Source: Rhizobium johnstonii 3841
GTDB lineage: Bacteria; Pseudomonadota; Alphaproteobacteria; Rhizobiales; Rhizobiaceae
Assembly: GCF_000009265.1 (NCBI RefSeq)
Contig: NC_008378.1
Span: forward strand, 62,001 to 126,000
Direction: 5' to 3'
DNA length: 64,000 bases
Positions 15,277-23,319 of the stretch are shown in pieces (within the stretch, counting starts at the first letter, position 1; the number at the start of each line of letters is the position of its first letter). A program made the translations under genes and the position numbers. The notes beneath the pieces were generated by a model, which saw only the letters and a program-made list of their open reading frames with translations, made no database searches and was not told the DNA's origin.

Positions 15277-15290
15277 TCTTGTATGCAAGA
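15277..15290. promoter_or_regulatory. Candidate GntR operator over the gntR start codon
   Basis: TCTTG-TATG-CAAGA has 5-bp inverted arms, in the TTGTNTNCAA style used by FCD-type GntR proteins. It overlaps the predicted transcription start and the start codon, suggesting autorepression. Confidence 0.5.
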
Positions 15291-16044
15291 TAGCCACACA
15301 TCTGAGAGCACGCAGAAGACCATTGAGGAGACGATCGTCTCCGGGATTCTTTCAGCCAAAATTCGGCCTGGGACGCGTCTGAGTGAAAACCAGCTGGCAA
15401 CGCTCTTCGGCGTGTCTCGGACCCGCGTTCGGGAAGCCATGATGCGTTTGGAAACACGCGGTATCGTGCATGTCAGTCCGAGACGGGGCTGGTTTGTCGT
15501 CGAGCCGTCCGCTGAAGAGGCGATCGCGGTCTATGAGGCACGGCGCGTCATCGAGGCCGGGTTGCTGCGCAGCATGCGTGTGCTGACGGACGAAGGAGGC
15601 AAAGCTCTCGACGTGCATTTGAACGAGGAAAAGACCGCAATGGCTGCGGGCGACCGCCAGCGCCTGACGTATTTGATGGGCGATTTCCACATCCGCATCG
15701 CAGAATTGAGCGGGAACGCCATCATCGTCGATATCCTCCGCGATCTCACCGCGAGGACGATCCTCATTTCGATGCTCTATCAGTCTGAATTTCACGCAGC
15801 ACAGTCTCATGACGGGCATTGCCGCATCTTCGAGGCCATGCAAGCGGGCGATTTCGCCAGAGCTGCCGAGCTCTCTATCGAACATCTGGACGAAGTGGAA
15901 ATGGGCCTCGACCTTACCACGCGCCCCGATCCGCTCTCGGAACTGCGCAGTTCCCTGTCACTTCCTCCCAAGGCCGTGCCCTCGGTCTCCCAACTGTCAG
16001 ACCCAAAAAACCACAACTTCAAAGGAGCAATTAAAACATGCTGA
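15283..16044 (+). CDS. GntR-family (FadR/FCD subfamily) transcriptional regulator
   Basis: This 253-residue regulator has a winged HTH at about residues 15-75 (RLSENQLATLFGVSRTRVRE, then GIVHVSPRRGWFV). The FCD domain carries the metal/ligand residues in YEARRVIE, DFHIRIAELSGN and HDGHCRIFEAM. It is the first gene of an amino-acid ABC operon, and its stop overlaps the binding-protein start by 7 nt, so it most likely senses the transported compound. No Shine-Dalgarno is visible and the sigma-54 start point would be almost leaderless, so the exact start is uncertain, although the HTH needs nearly all of the N-terminus. Confidence 0.88.
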   Translation: MQDSHTSESTQKTIEETIVSGILSAKIRPGTRLSENQLATLFGVSRTRVREAMMRLETRGIVHVSPRRGWFVVEPSAEEAIAVYEARRVIEAGLLRSMRVLTDEGGKALDVHLNEEKTAMAAGDRQRLTYLMGDFHIRIAELSGNAIIVDILRDLTARTILISMLYQSEFHAAQSHDGHCRIFEAMQAGDFARAAELSIEHLDEVEMGLDLTTRPDPLSELRSSLSLPPKAVPSVSQLSDPKNHNFKGAIKTC

Positions 16045-16823
16045 CAAGACGAGTCTTCTTCGCAATCGCGACCCTGGCTGCAACCTTCGGCTTCGGCTCC
16101 GCGTCTTACGCCGATGCTCTTGCCGACATCACGGCGCGCGGTACGCTGCGTGTCGCCGTCCCGCAGGATTTTCCGCCCTTCGGTAGTGTCGGCACCGATA
16201 TGGCGCCGATGGGCTACGATATCGATGTGGCCAATCTCATTGCCGAAAAGCTGGGCGTCAAGACCGAGCTCGTGCCGGTCACCAGCGCCAACCGCGTTCC
16301 CTATCTGCAGACGAACAAAGTCGATCTGGTCATATCAAGCCTCGGCAAGAATGCGGAGCGCGAAAAGGTGATCGATTTCACAACGGCCTACGCACCCTTC
16401 TTCAACGGCGTGTTCGCACCGGCCGATGTTTCGATCGCCAAGGTGGAAGATCTCGCCGGCAAGAGCATCGGCGTCACGCGCGGCGCCGTGGAGGATCTCG
16501 AGCTGACGAAGATCGCGCCGGCCGACGCTACGATCAAGCGTTACGAGGACAACAACGGCACTATCTCGGCCTTCCTGTCCGGCCAGGTCGACACCATCGC
16601 CACCGGCAACGTCGTGGCCGCTGCGATCCTCTCCAAAAATCCTCCCAAGCGCCCTGAGATGAAGTTCCTCATCAAGAACTCGCCCTGCTACATCGGTCTC
16701 AACAAGGAACAGACGGCCCTTCTGGAGAAGGTGAACGGCATTATCGCCGCCGCCAAAACCGATGGCGCGCTGAACGCCATATCGCAGAAGTGGCTCGGCG
16801 CCGATCTCCCGTCGGATCTCTAA
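16038..16823 (+). CDS. Amino-acid ABC transporter substrate-binding protein (second system)
   Basis: This 261-residue family-3 binding protein has a signal peptide ending near ASYADA. Conserved features are LADITARGTLRVAVPQDFPPFG, GYDIDVANLIAEKLGV and DLVISSLGKNAEREKVIDFT. The gene overlaps the gntR stop by 7 nt and uses the AAAGGAG ribosome site inside gntR, so the two are translationally coupled. A near-perfect hairpin follows the stop. The ligand is unknown; the family handles polar amino acids and opine- or octopine-like compounds. Confidence 0.9.
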   Translation: MLTRRVFFAIATLAATFGFGSASYADALADITARGTLRVAVPQDFPPFGSVGTDMAPMGYDIDVANLIAEKLGVKTELVPVTSANRVPYLQTNKVDLVISSLGKNAEREKVIDFTTAYAPFFNGVFAPADVSIAKVEDLAGKSIGVTRGAVEDLELTKIAPADATIKRYEDNNGTISAFLSGQVDTIATGNVVAAAILSKNPPKRPEMKFLIKNSPCYIGLNKEQTALLEKVNGIIAAAKTDGALNAISQKWLGADLPSDL

Positions 16824-16838
16824 GGACCGGTCTCACGG

Positions 16839-16868
16839 ATGTCATCCCGCGCCCGCGCGGGATGACAT
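16839..16868 (+). other. Strong intercistronic hairpin after the second binding-protein gene
   Basis: Perfect 14-bp arms, ATGTCATCCCGCGC and its complement, are separated by only 2 nt, starting 16 nt after the stop. No T-run follows. The location parallels the hairpins after the binding-protein genes at 12046 and 32603. Confidence 0.6.
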
Positions 16869-16900
16869 GACGCTCCGTCGCCACAAGAGGGGACAATTCC

Positions 16901-17572
16901 TTGAGTTACCATTTCGAATTCGGCTGGCTGCTTGAATATTATCCTGAGATCATCAAGGGCATACTGATCACGCTGGAGCTTATCGCGATCGGCGGAGTGC
17001 TCGGCATATCGCTCGGCATCTTCTGTGCCTGGGTGCGTGCACTCGGCCCGGCCTGGCTGAAGCCTGTCGTTGCGACCTATGTCGAACTGATCCGCAACAC
17101 GCCGTTCCTGATCCAGCTCTTTTTCATCTTCTTCGGCCTTCCGTCGCTCGGCTTCAAGCTTTCCGAACTGACGGCCGCCAACCTCGCGATGGTCGTCAAC
17201 CTCGGCGCCTATAGCTGCGAGATTATCCGCGCGGGCATCCAGGCAACCCCGAAGGGCCAGTTCGAGGCAGGCGAGAGCCTTGCCATGACGCGCTTCGAAA
17301 CCTTCCGGCATGTCGTTCTCGTGCCATCCCTGCAGCGCATCTGGCCGGCGCTGTCGTCGCAAGTGGTCATCGTGATGCTCGGCTCATCGGTCGTCTCGCA
17401 GATCGCCGCCGAGGATCTGACCTTTGCCGCGAACTTCATACAATCGCGAACCTTCCGCGCCTTCGAGGCCTACATCGTCTCGACAGCCATCTATCTTGTG
17501 CTGGCGATCCTGCTCCGGCAGCTGCTGGCGGTGGTCGGCGGGTTCATTTTCCCGAGGAGAGCAGCACGATGA
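16901..17572 (+). CDS. Amino-acid ABC transporter permease (second system, first permease)
   Basis: This 223-residue HisMQ-type permease starts at TTG 16901, supported by GAGGGGA about 8 nt upstream and the absence of a nearby ATG. The hydrophobic segments begin at GILITLELIAIGGVLG. The EAA loop is KGQFEAGESLAMTRFETFRH. Its stop overlaps the next permease start by 4 nt. It forms half of the membrane channel. Confidence 0.9.
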   Translation: MSYHFEFGWLLEYYPEIIKGILITLELIAIGGVLGISLGIFCAWVRALGPAWLKPVVATYVELIRNTPFLIQLFFIFFGLPSLGFKLSELTAANLAMVVNLGAYSCEIIRAGIQATPKGQFEAGESLAMTRFETFRHVVLVPSLQRIWPALSSQVVIVMLGSSVVSQIAAEDLTFAANFIQSRTFRAFEAYIVSTAIYLVLAILLRQLLAVVGGFIFPRRAAR

Positions 17573-18228
17573 TCGAGTTCACGCTCTGGGACATCCTGCG
17601 CAACCTGCTGCTCGCCACCCGCTGGACGATCCTGCTTTCGCTGGTCTCGTTCATCGGCGGCGGCGTGGTCGGGCTGGGGCTGCTGTTCCTGCGCATCAGC
17701 AAGCGCAAGGCATTCAGGACAGTCGCGAAATATTATATCGAGCTCTTCCAGGGCACGCCGTTGCTGATGCAGCTCTTCATCGCCTTTTTCGGTCTCGGCC
17801 TCTTCGGGATAGACGTGCCGGCCTGGCTTGCTGCGGGTTTTGCGCTGATCTTGTGGAGCGCTGCCTTCCTCGCCGAAATCTGGCGAGGCTGCGTCGAAGC
17901 GGTCGTGAAGGGTCAGTGGGAAGCCTCCGCCAGCCTCGGCATGGGCCGGTTGCAGCAGATGCGTTATGTCATCCTCCCGCAGGCACTGAGGGTCGCCATA
18001 CCGCCGACGGTCGGTTTCTCCGTTCAAATCGTCAAGGGAACGGCGCTGACCTCGATCATCGGTTTCGTCGAATTGTCGAAAGCCGGCACGGTCGTCACCA
18101 ATGCCACTTTCCAGCCCTTCACCGTCTACGGGCTCGTCGCCCTCATCTACTTCGCCCTTTGCTGGCCTTTGTCGAAAAGCAGCCAGATCCTGGAAAGGAA
18201 GCTCAATGTCGCTCATCGAAATCACTGA
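17569..18228 (+). CDS. Amino-acid ABC transporter permease (second system, second permease)
   Basis: This 219-residue HisMQ-type permease has the LFQGTPLLMQLFIAFFGLG segment and the EAA loop KGQWEASASLGMGRLQQMRY. ATGA overlaps couple it to the preceding permease, and its 3' end overlaps the ATPase gene by 23 nt. It should pair with the upstream permease. Confidence 0.9.
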   Translation: MIEFTLWDILRNLLLATRWTILLSLVSFIGGGVVGLGLLFLRISKRKAFRTVAKYYIELFQGTPLLMQLFIAFFGLGLFGIDVPAWLAAGFALILWSAAFLAEIWRGCVEAVVKGQWEASASLGMGRLQQMRYVILPQALRVAIPPTVGFSVQIVKGTALTSIIGFVELSKAGTVVTNATFQPFTVYGLVALIYFALCWPLSKSSQILERKLNVAHRNH

Positions 18229-18931
18229 AGTCCGCAAGAGCTTTGGCACCACCGAGGTGCTGAAAGGCATCAATCTCGATGTGGAGGCCGGCGAAGTTAT
18301 CGCCATTATCGGCAAGAGCGGTTCGGGAAAATCGACCCTGCTTCGCTGCATCAACGGCCTGGAGACCATCACTGACGGCTCCATCTCCGTGGCCGGCGCG
18401 CAGCTCCTCGATGACGAAGTCCATCTGAAGGCACTGCGCCTCAAGGTCGGCATGATCTTTCAGCAGTTCAACCTCTTCCCGCACCTGACCGTCGGCGGCA
18501 ACGTCATGCTGTCGCAGACCGTGGTCAAGAAGACCCCGAAGGCCGAAGCCGAGGCCACCGCCCGCAAGATGCTGGAGCGGGTAGGGCTGGGCCACAGGTT
18601 CGACGCCTATCCGGACGAGCTCTCGGGCGGCCAGCAGCAGCGCGTCGCCATCGCCCGCGCGCTCGCCATGCAGCCGACCGCACTTCTCTGCGACGAGATC
18701 ACCTCCGCGCTCGATCCGGAACTGGTCGCCGAAGTTCTGGCCGTCGTGCGCGAACTCGCCGCAGAGGGAATGACACTGCTGATGGTAACGCACGAGATGA
18801 AGTTCGCCCGCGACGTCTGCAACCGCGTGATCTTCATGCATCAGGGCCGGGTCCATGAAGCAGGCCCGCCGGAGGAAGTCTTCGCCAAGCCGCAGACAGC
18901 GGAGTTGAAGCAATTTCTCGGTGTCAACTAA
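18206..18931 (+). CDS. Amino-acid ABC transporter ATP-binding protein (second system)
   Basis: This 241-residue ATPase has Walker [15 protein letters not shown]-loop [11 protein letters not shown], signature [15 protein letters not shown], Walker [15 protein letters not shown] and the VTHEM switch. Start ATG 18206 is preceded by GGAAAGGAAG and lies inside the permease gene. A longer frame from 18101 would extend 35 residues without similarity. It is the last gene of the 15283-18931 operon. Confidence 0.92.
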   Translation: MSLIEITEVRKSFGTTEVLKGINLDVEAGEVIAIIGKSGSGKSTLLRCINGLETITDGSISVAGAQLLDDEVHLKALRLKVGMIFQQFNLFPHLTVGGNVMLSQTVVKKTPKAEAEATARKMLERVGLGHRFDAYPDELSGGQQQRVAIARALAMQPTALLCDEITSALDPELVAEVLAVVRELAAEGMTLLMVTHEMKFARDVCNRVIFMHQGRVHEAGPPEEVFAKPQTAELKQFLGVN

Positions 18932-18978
18932 GAGGCAGTGACAATATCGGCGTCGTCGATGATCGCGGTCGGCCGTCC

Positions 18979-19350
18979 TCAGGACTTCGGCCGAGGATGT
19001 CCCATCAACGCTGCATACTCTCTGTCGGTCAATCGTTCGATTGTCCTCAGCTGTGCGGGAATATCCATCCGCTCATGCAAGACCGCGGCAATGACGAAGG
19101 TTGAGTCGTCAACGACGATGTATACGGCGTAATGGTGTTCTATCTTGTAGAGCCGGAAGAGCGAATTCCCGACGCGCTCGTCTTTCTTTATCCTTACGCG
19201 GGCATAGGCTTCGGGGATGCCTTCAAATCCCGCCCGCAGCAAGCGGCTATATGCTTTCGCCTGTTCGGTGGACCATTTTCGCGCCGTTTCGCGGACTGCC
19301 AGACGGTAGTTATCAAGGGCGGTCGGCAGGATGAGAACGCGAGGAGCCAC
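18979..19350 (-). CDS. RelE/ParE-family toxin
   Basis: This 123-residue basic protein contains ALDNYRLAVRETARKWSTEQ, GFEGIPEAYARVR and the beta-strand block LFRLYKIEHHYAVYIVVDDS, the RelE/ParE fold order. It starts with GTG at 19350, overlapping the antitoxin TAG by 1 nt. ParE members poison gyrase and RelE members cleave mRNA; this sequence does not decide between them. With the upstream CopG-like gene it forms a toxin-antitoxin pair. It is slightly longer than a typical ParE (about 95-100 residues). Confidence 0.8.
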   Translation of the reverse strand: MAPRVLILPTALDNYRLAVRETARKWSTEQAKAYSRLLRAGFEGIPEAYARVRIKKDERVGNSLFRLYKIEHHYAVYIVVDDSTFVIAAVLHERMDIPAQLRTIERLTDREYAALMGHPRPKS

Positions 19351-19607
19351 TAGCGCAGTTCTTCATCCAGCTCCGCGTCGATAGCATCCAGAGCGGAAAG
19401 GGGCAGCATCTCTCCGCGCCGGAATTCCTCTTCCGCCCGTAGCAGTGAGCGGATGGCAAAGCGGCGATCTTCTTCGCGTGCCATATCTTCGCGAATAAGG
19501 GCGCGTACATATTCGCTCGGCGTCGTGTACTGGCTCTTCCCGTTGGCGCGCATATCGACGAAGGCGCGCATTTCATCGGGCAAGCTTACATGCAGGCTGC
19601 TGGTCAT
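19350..19607 (-). CDS. ParD/CopG-like antitoxin
   Basis: This 85-residue ribbon-helix-helix protein opens MTSSLHVSLPDEMRAFVDMR and has the GKSQYTTPSEYVRALIRED segment diagnostic of ParD type antitoxins. The C-terminal half is acidic (LDAIDAELDEELR) and would bind the toxin. AGGAGGG precedes the start. It probably represses the operon. Overlap with the toxin gene is a single base. Confidence 0.87.
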   Translation of the reverse strand: MTSSLHVSLPDEMRAFVDMRANGKSQYTTPSEYVRALIREDMAREEDRRFAIRSLLRAEEEFRRGEMLPLSALDAIDAELDEELR

Positions 19608-19717
19608 GTAGCACCCTCCTTATCAAATTCCTGAAATTGTTCTGCATCCGGGTCGCTATGTCAATATTTGACATTGAGATTCGGTCCCTTCCAAATATCC
19701 CCGTGGCTCCAAGACGT

Positions 19718-20224
19718 TCATGACGTGGGCGGATGCAGCCGTGTATCGAGGGCAAAAGCCTCCTGGAACTTCAGCGCATAGGCGCCCGTTGCGCCGCCTG
19801 CCAGAAAAATCAGGTTCCAGCTATGCCGCGAGACCGCGCTCGGGATTGCCACGAAACGATGCTGTCGAAGCAAATCGTCTCCGAAGGCCTGCTGTCCGGC
19901 GCTGGGAATGCCCGGGCGCAACCAGTTGGGATTGGGCACGTTTCCCGGATCGACAACATGGATATCGCCAGCATCGGCAATGACAGCTGCCGTCATCCTG
20001 TGCGTCACGGTGTCGAGCGCCCGGAACCCCTTATGGACCGCGACTTCAAGGATCGCCGTCGCGGGATCGAGCGAGCAGTAGACCGCGCGCACCCCCTTGC
20101 TGTTCCAGCGGCCGCCAACCCGATAGGCGCCTTCTCCGCTATCCCAAGTCGGCGCATGGACGGCCTGGTCGAGCCGCCACGCGACCAGTTCGGTCCCGCC
20201 GAGCGCGATCGGCAAAAGGGTCAT
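19718..20224 (-). CDS. RES-domain toxin (NAD+-degrading type)
   Basis: This 168-residue RES protein contains VAWRLDQAVHAPTWDSGEGA, GGRWNSKGVRAVYCSLDPATAILE and the SAVSRHSWNLIFL segment. R39, Y49, E60 and the Ser near residue 136 are candidate active-site residues. Characterised RES toxins deplete NAD+, acting as phosphorylases or glycohydrolases. Its start overlaps the Xre-type antitoxin stop by 4 nt. All motifs are present, so it may be active. Confidence 0.9.
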   Translation of the reverse strand: MTLLPIALGGTELVAWRLDQAVHAPTWDSGEGAYRVGGRWNSKGVRAVYCSLDPATAILEVAVHKGFRALDTVTHRMTAAVIADAGDIHVVDPGNVPNPNWLRPGIPSAGQQAFGDDLLRQHRFVAIPSAVSRHSWNLIFLAGGATGAYALKFQEAFALDTRLHPPTS

Positions 20225-20709
20225 GCATAGACGCCGTATTCCAGGCGATCGAGATGATCCTCGACAAGCTCGACGCCGGCGGGCGTCCCGAGAAGATCGA
20301 TCGGGCGGCGCTGCTCAAGTCCGACCGCCGGACGCTCCAGCCATTGTTCGGCTTCTGCCTGCGATCCGAAGATATCCGTTGCCTTTGCGAGGATCTCGGC
20401 GAACTTCCACGCTCGGCCGCTCTGTTCCTGGTTGAGCGGCTTGGAAGGCGTGTCCTTCCGCCGCTGCCAGGTGCGCAAGCTCATGCCCACCGCCTTTTCG
20501 AGGGACTCGTTCTTGCCGAGGACGACGAGAGTACCGACAAGATGATCCAGTGCCGATGCAGGCAGGCCGTGCAGGAGCAGCTCATGGGCGTCGAGGGCAT
20601 TGGTCAGGCTGCGCGACAGAATGCGCGAGCCGCCGAGCAATGCTTCTATCTTTTGCAGTTCACCACCGCCCGCTGCTGCTAAGGAAGGTACTTTTGCCGC
20701 GACAGCCAT
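20221..20709 (-). CDS. Xre/MbcA/ParS-type antitoxin of the RES toxin
   Basis: This 162-residue antitoxin has a central Xre-like HTH (HLVGTLVVLGKNESLEKAVG, then MSLRTWQRRK) and the C-terminal DUF2384 toxin-binding domain, AEAEQWLERPAVGLEQRRPI and TPAGVELVEDHLDRLEYGVY. The order antitoxin then toxin with an ATGA overlap is standard for RES-Xre modules. Repeats and a palindrome just upstream (20724-20760) are likely its operator. Confidence 0.9.
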   Translation of the reverse strand: MAVAAKVPSLAAAGGGELQKIEALLGGSRILSRSLTNALDAHELLLHGLPASALDHLVGTLVVLGKNESLEKAVGMSLRTWQRRKDTPSKPLNQEQSGRAWKFAEILAKATDIFGSQAEAEQWLERPAVGLEQRRPIDLLGTPAGVELVEDHLDRLEYGVYA

Positions 20710-20723
20710 GATCTTTCTCCCGC

Positions 20724-20760
20724 GTCATCTGTCGCTTATTATATGTCATGTGTCGCGACA
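20724..20760. promoter_or_regulatory. Repeat operator upstream of the RES-Xre module
   Basis: GTCATCTGTCGC (20724-20735) and GTCATGTGTCGC (20745-20756) differ at one base and are 21 bp apart, two helical turns. The second merges into a perfect palindrome, TGTCGCGACA (20751-20760). It lies 15-51 bp upstream of the antitoxin start. Confidence 0.55.
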
Positions 20761-20982
20761 AATTTCAAGATCTGACGGGCGTATTCGGCGTATCGGCCGC
20801 GGAACCGTGCCTTTCTCGCTGCCGGCGCCAAACAAGCGGGCAGGCGGCGATGGCACCGCCTGCCAAGGGCAGCTTGCAGCGTATTGAAATGCCGCGATCC
20901 CCACTGCTTTAAGAGGCTGGGTTGCGGCGCTCCAATTCCATAAGCGCGCGGATGGCAGGCAGGGCTGCCGCTCCCGGGATTG

Positions 20983-21717
20983 TCAGTCTTTTTGGCTGGT
21001 CGGCGCTGGCAGCAAGATGGGCTCGACCGAATGTTTCGGTGCCATCAGCTGTGCAAGAATGTCGTCGGCCGAGTGGCTCGAACTGCCAATGCCGGCCTCG
21101 CGCAGCTGACGATCGAGGTCGCTGCCGTTTTCCAGCGCGGCCAGTTCAGCACCGGCTTCGATGCGGCCGGCAGTGATTTCCTGGCGTTTTTTGATACGCT
21201 CGAGACTTTCGACGGCGCTACCGAGGCGGGTATTGATGCCCGACTGGCTATGGGCGATCGCCGACTGAGCGCGCAGCAGCGACTCATTGGCTTTGACATT
21301 CTCCACCTCACGCTTCATCTGAGCAATGCGCGCTTCGGTCTCCTGGATCGTGCGCAGCATTTGCTGCTGGCGGGGCAGCAGCCGGTCGAGCTCTTCCTGG
21401 TCGCGCTGCACTTCGGCTCGGGTACCGGCAATGCGCTGAGCGAGACCCTGAGCGAGATCCGTGCGGCCCGCGGAGATCGCAGCGCGAGCGCTGTCGGTAT
21501 CCTTGGTCTCCTTGGCGCGGTTTTCTTCAAGTCGGCGCATGACGCTCTTGTTGGACGCCATGATGCCGGCCAGATCGGATCGCGCCCCGCGCAACGACTG
21601 TTCAGCATCGCGGATTTCTTGATCAAGGACACGCATGGACTGACTGTCGGCGGCCGCTTCCGCTACCTCGTTAATGCCGCCGCGAATGGCGGTGAAAATC
21701 TTGCCCCAGGTGCTCAC
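20983..21717 (-). CDS. PspA/IM30-family membrane-stress protein (YjfJ-like)
   Basis: This 244-residue, almost wholly helical coiled-coil protein opens STWGKIFTAIRGGINEVAEA, the N-terminal amphipathic membrane-binding helix of PspA/IM30. It then has long charged heptads (VLDQEIRDAEQSLRGARSDL, TRAEVQRDQEELDRLL). GTG 21717 is chosen because it forms a GTGA overlap with the upstream stop and GGGGAG lies about 9 nt before it. PspA proteins polymerise on the inner membrane and repair leaks. In E. coli, yjfJ sits with yjfI, yjfK, yjfL, yjfM and yjfC, and homologues of all of these are here. There is no PspF/PspBC nearby, so control differs from the classical Psp system. Confidence 0.88.
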   Translation of the reverse strand: MSTWGKIFTAIRGGINEVAEAAADSQSMRVLDQEIRDAEQSLRGARSDLAGIMASNKSVMRRLEENRAKETKDTDSARAAISAGRTDLAQGLAQRIAGTRAEVQRDQEELDRLLPRQQQMLRTIQETEARIAQMKREVENVKANESLLRAQSAIAHSQSGINTRLGSAVESLERIKKRQEITAGRIEAGAELAALENGSDLDRQLREAGIGSSSHSADDILAQLMAPKHSVEPILLPAPTSQKD

Positions 21718-22160
21718 GCTGCAATCTCCCCGCTTTTCCATTCTTCAATCATGTGGGCCGCATCGACGGCATTGGCAGCCAGAATCGCGACCTCCTCGAC
21801 CACCGTCTCGGCCGGCGAGCGTGCTGACAGCGAGCCGAACAATTCATACCATTCCTCACCGTCGATCGTGGTGATGCCGAAGCTGGAGAGCGGCACGAAC
21901 TTGTGGGTCTTCAGCACCATCCGTTCGAAGGCTTCTCGATTGGGCACGTCCTTGCACGGCACCAGAACAGCGCTGACAAGGATGTCGCGCTCCCCGCTCA
22001 CCGCAACGAAGACGTCGAGATCGCCTTTTTCCTTAAGAGTCACGCATATGACGTCGCCCTGTTCGGGTACGGCTACATCCACATCGCCCAGTGCGTCGGG
22101 ATCGGCGGCGAACAGGCGCGTTAAAGTGGTGAGGTTCCAGGTCTCCAAAAAGTCCTCCAT
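21714..22160 (-). CDS. DUF2170 protein (YjfI-like) of the PspA module
   Basis: This cytoplasmic protein of about 148 residues contains WNLTTLTRLFAADPDALGDVD, VICVTLKEKGDLDVFVAVSG, ILVSAVLVPCKDVPNREAFE and FVPLSSFGI, matching the DUF2170/YjfI pattern. A TTG at 22199 would add 13 residues; neither start has a good ribosome site, so ATG 22160 is a preference. Its stop overlaps the pspA-like start. Function is unknown, but it is a constant partner of YjfJ-type PspA proteins. Confidence 0.8.
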   Translation of the reverse strand: MEDFLETWNLTTLTRLFAADPDALGDVDVAVPEQGDVICVTLKEKGDLDVFVAVSGERDILVSAVLVPCKDVPNREAFERMVLKTHKFVPLSSFGITTIDGEEWYELFGSLSARSPAETVVEEVAILAANAVDAAHMIEEWKSGEIAA

Positions 22161-22242
22161 CGGTTGGAACGTCAAAATATTTGGGTAATCGGTTTGCAAC
22201 TTAAAGATCTGGTGCGCTAAATAAATTTCGCTAGGGTACGCG

Positions 22243-23319
22243 TTGGGAACGGGGGCGAATCGCTTGCCATTTATCGCTTCATTGCTGCGGCGTGTATATC
22301 TCTCGCTCAGCGAATTGGCCTGGTCAGCCCTTTTTGTTATCCTCGTGATCCACCTGGTCGCTTCTTACCTGCTCTTCCTGTTGGCCGGCGAAGGCGATCT
22401 CGTCGGCAATCCGGTCGACTTTCTTTATTACTACATGGTGACGGCAACGACTGTCGGCTATGGCGATCTTTCTCCAAAATCGGGGCCTGGCCGATTAATT
22501 GCCGTCCTGTTCGTTCTTCCCGGCGGCATTGCCATCTTCACCGCTGTTCTTGGCAAGTTGTTGACAACTATCGGTACGATCTGGAGGAACCGCATGCGTG
22601 GATTGGGTGATTACAGCGAGCGCGCCGGCCATATCATTGTCCTGGGCTGGCAAGAGGGGCAGACATACCAGACGCTGCGGCTGCTGCATGCCGAACGACA
22701 GGCCAACGAACCGATGAGTGTTCTGGTTGCCAAGGACCTGCCGGAAAATCCCGCCAGCAATTACGCCGACTATATCAGAACCGAGCGGCTTGGTGATGCC
22801 GACGCTCTGGTGCGGGCCGGAGTGGCGAAGGCGCGCGCGATCATCGCGCGCGGCGCAAATGACGACGAGACGCTGGCCGCGGTGCTGATTGCCGAAGACC
22901 ATGCGCCTAATGCCCATATCGTGGCCTATTTCGCCGACGACCGCACGGCACAGATGGTCAAACAACGCCGGCCGCGCGTCGAGGCTGTGGGCTCGCTCGC
23001 CGAGGAGCTGCTGTCGCGTTCCGCCCGTGATCCGGGCTCTTCGGAAATCGCCGCACGGCTGCTGTCGGCCGCCTCCACCGACACGGCCTTTTCCCTGCCG
23101 GTACCGCCTCTGCAAACGCCGCTGCTCTATGGAGACGTGTTTTTAAGCCTCAAGCGTCAGCACAATGTGACGCTGGTGGGCATGCTGAGCCAGGGCGTGA
23201 CCGACCTCAATTGCGGAGACGAGGCGCCGCTTCGGGGCGGCGAGACTCTTTACTACATCAGCGGAATGCGGCTAGATCCCGCTGCCATCGCTTGGGCTCG
23301 AATGGGAGACGTATCATGA
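22243..23319 (+). CDS. Two-TM potassium channel with TrkA-N (RCK) domain
   Basis: This 358-residue channel has TM1 at about 26-47, a pore loop with selectivity filter TTVGYGD (69-75), TM2 at about 84-110, then a Rossmann-type RCK/TrkA-N domain beginning HIIVLGWQEG near residue 128. TTG 22243 has AGGG upstream; a TTG at 22264 is also possible. It is divergent from the pspA pair and its stop overlaps the next start (ATGA), so it heads the right arm of the module. Channels of this sort occur with DUF350, DUF2491 and PspA in several proteobacteria, suggesting a role in membrane potential during envelope stress. Confidence 0.88.
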   Translation: MGTGANRLPFIASLLRRVYLSLSELAWSALFVILVIHLVASYLLFLLAGEGDLVGNPVDFLYYYMVTATTVGYGDLSPKSGPGRLIAVLFVLPGGIAIFTAVLGKLLTTIGTIWRNRMRGLGDYSERAGHIIVLGWQEGQTYQTLRLLHAERQANEPMSVLVAKDLPENPASNYADYIRTERLGDADALVRAGVAKARAIIARGANDDETLAAVLIAEDHAPNAHIVAYFADDRTAQMVKQRRPRVEAVGSLAEELLSRSARDPGSSEIAARLLSAASTDTAFSLPVPPLQTPLLYGDVFLSLKRQHNVTLVGMLSQGVTDLNCGDEAPLRGGETLYYISGMRLDPAAIAWARMGDVS

